From positions 1,054,001 through 1,118,000 of the forward strand of contig OZ251236.1 of assembly GCA_965240325.2 (NCBI GenBank): a stretch of 64,000 nt of DNA, in the 5' to 3' direction. Positions 63,501 to 64,000 of the stretch are shown piece by piece (the stretch's first letter is position 1; each line of letters opens with the position of its first letter). The translations under genes were made by a program, and so were the position numbers. The notes beneath the pieces were generated by a model. The model worked only from the letters and a program-made list of their open reading frames with translations. It ran no database searches and was not told the origin of the DNA. Source of the stretch: Rebecca billardiae RCC1528. Taxonomy: Eukaryota > Haptophyta.

Positions 63501-64000
63501 ACTCGGCGCGCTCGACGCCGCAGAAGGTCTCGAAGTACCACTGCTTGGTGCAGCGCGGCGGGAGGCGGCCCTCGCACAGCTTGAGCCACAGCCCCTCCAG
63601 CCCGAGGAACTGCGCGTCCGCCAGGTACCGCATGATCGGGCACTTGAAGCGCAGCGCGAACGAGCGCGCAAGCTGCATCGGCAGCATCGGGATCGCGTGC
63701 CGCGAGACGACCGTCATCGGGATGCCGCGCGAGAAGCAGAAGCGGTACACCGCGTCCGCGGCGGGCGGGTCGTAGCCGCAGTTGACCGAGCTGTCCGCCC
63801 GGTACGCGCCCGGCGCGGACGCGTCCGCCTCCAGCCCGCCCTGCACGCACACGCGCGCCACCTTGGCGCACACGAGCGCCGGCTCGTCGTGGATCACGTC
63901 GGCGAGATCGGTGAAGCCCGAGATGATGACGACGGTGAGCCCGTGGTGCGGCGCGGCGCGGAGGACGCGGCGCAGCAGCGCCGAGCCCTCGTGCAGCCGG
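60599..64000 (-). CDS. Nucleoside hydrolase-like domain fused to membrane segments and a TIR-like domain (partial, 5' end outside window)
   Basis: Exons: from the window edge to 63420, then 63270-60599 after a 149-bp intron (donor GTGCGCGC, acceptor GCGCAG). About 1,080 residues are visible. The first ~215 match the C-terminal two thirds of the inosine/uridine nucleoside hydrolase fold: VVIISGFTDLADVI (the I-G-x-x-T-N-x-A strand), ARVCVQGGLE (the V-x-M-G-G strand), VNCGYDPPAADAVYRF (N...DP.AA) and, across the splice site, KPYD|VVALMAAL. The metal-binding DTDxxxDD lies outside the window. After a disordered stretch come 5-6 hydrophobic helices (62665-62030). A Gly-rich linker follows. A TIR-like domain (61500-61215) carries ADAYVLHAASDD, PRVWLDDMCEDP and LGRCRRLVLLCSPALF, the algal TIR/RLWC-type pattern. 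The C-terminus is Ala/Gly-rich. It is probably membrane-bound; a role in nucleoside or NAD-linked signalling is inferred. Confidence 0.7.

Overview
The window is nuclear DNA of a eukaryotic microbe, most likely a GC-rich unicellular alga of the haptophyte type. Evidence: very high GC in coding regions, spliced genes with short introns that mostly begin GTGCG and end GCAG, eukaryote-only proteins (BRF1, MCM9, an EAPP-type protein, a TRP-like channel fused to WD40 repeats, a cyclin), Golgi-type sulfo- and glycosyltransferases, and long repeat-filled intergenic stretches. The taxon is an inference; no rRNA or organellar marker is present. The sequence holds no bacterial operons, CRISPR arrays or prophage.

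Layout, left to right. 1-4.4 kb: a class V (PLP) aminotransferase running off the left edge, then a divergent pair, a deaminase-fold protein (minus) and a FUT8/NodZ-like glycosyltransferase (plus). 4.5-14.1 kb: repeat country, with a five-unit mosaic tandem array, a 2-kb element with 44-bp terminal inverted repeats, a long CT microsatellite, a small second TIR element and a 269-bp tandem duplication. 14.4-29.2 kb: gene-dense, with a sulfotransferase, BRF1, a six-exon GAF-CLC-CBS transporter, a secreted PAN-domain Gly/Ala/Gln-rich protein and a Pho80/PCL-type cyclin. 29.9-31.0 kb: a foldback element with 397-bp arms. 31.2-37.8 kb: a 2,177-residue WD40-TRP-like channel. 38-41.6 kb: a broken gene remnant and a cluster of short dispersed inverted repeats. 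41.7-46.2 kb: EAPP-like gene and MCM9, transcribed away from each other and separated by an apparently perfect 420-bp inverted repeat. 46.3-48 kb: a PAS-like kinase cut off after its catalytic loop. 48.6-52.6 kb: a 33/34-residue repeat protein and a family-16 lysine methyltransferase. 54.3-59.6 kb: a Gfo/Idh/MocA oxidoreductase and an MFS transporter. 60.6-64 kb: a nucleoside-hydrolase / multi-TM / TIR-like fusion running off the right edge.

The genes do not form one pathway; they look like an ordinary eukaryotic mixture with short divergent promoters. Three look most novel: the CLC exchanger with an N-terminal phosphodiesterase-type GAF domain (possible cyclic-nucleotide-gated anion/proton exchange), the nucleoside hydrolase fused to membrane segments and a TIR-like domain, and the stand-alone deaminase related to bacterial polymorphic-toxin deaminases. 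All families were assigned by reading motifs, without a database search, and exon borders were inferred from splice consensus and reading frame.
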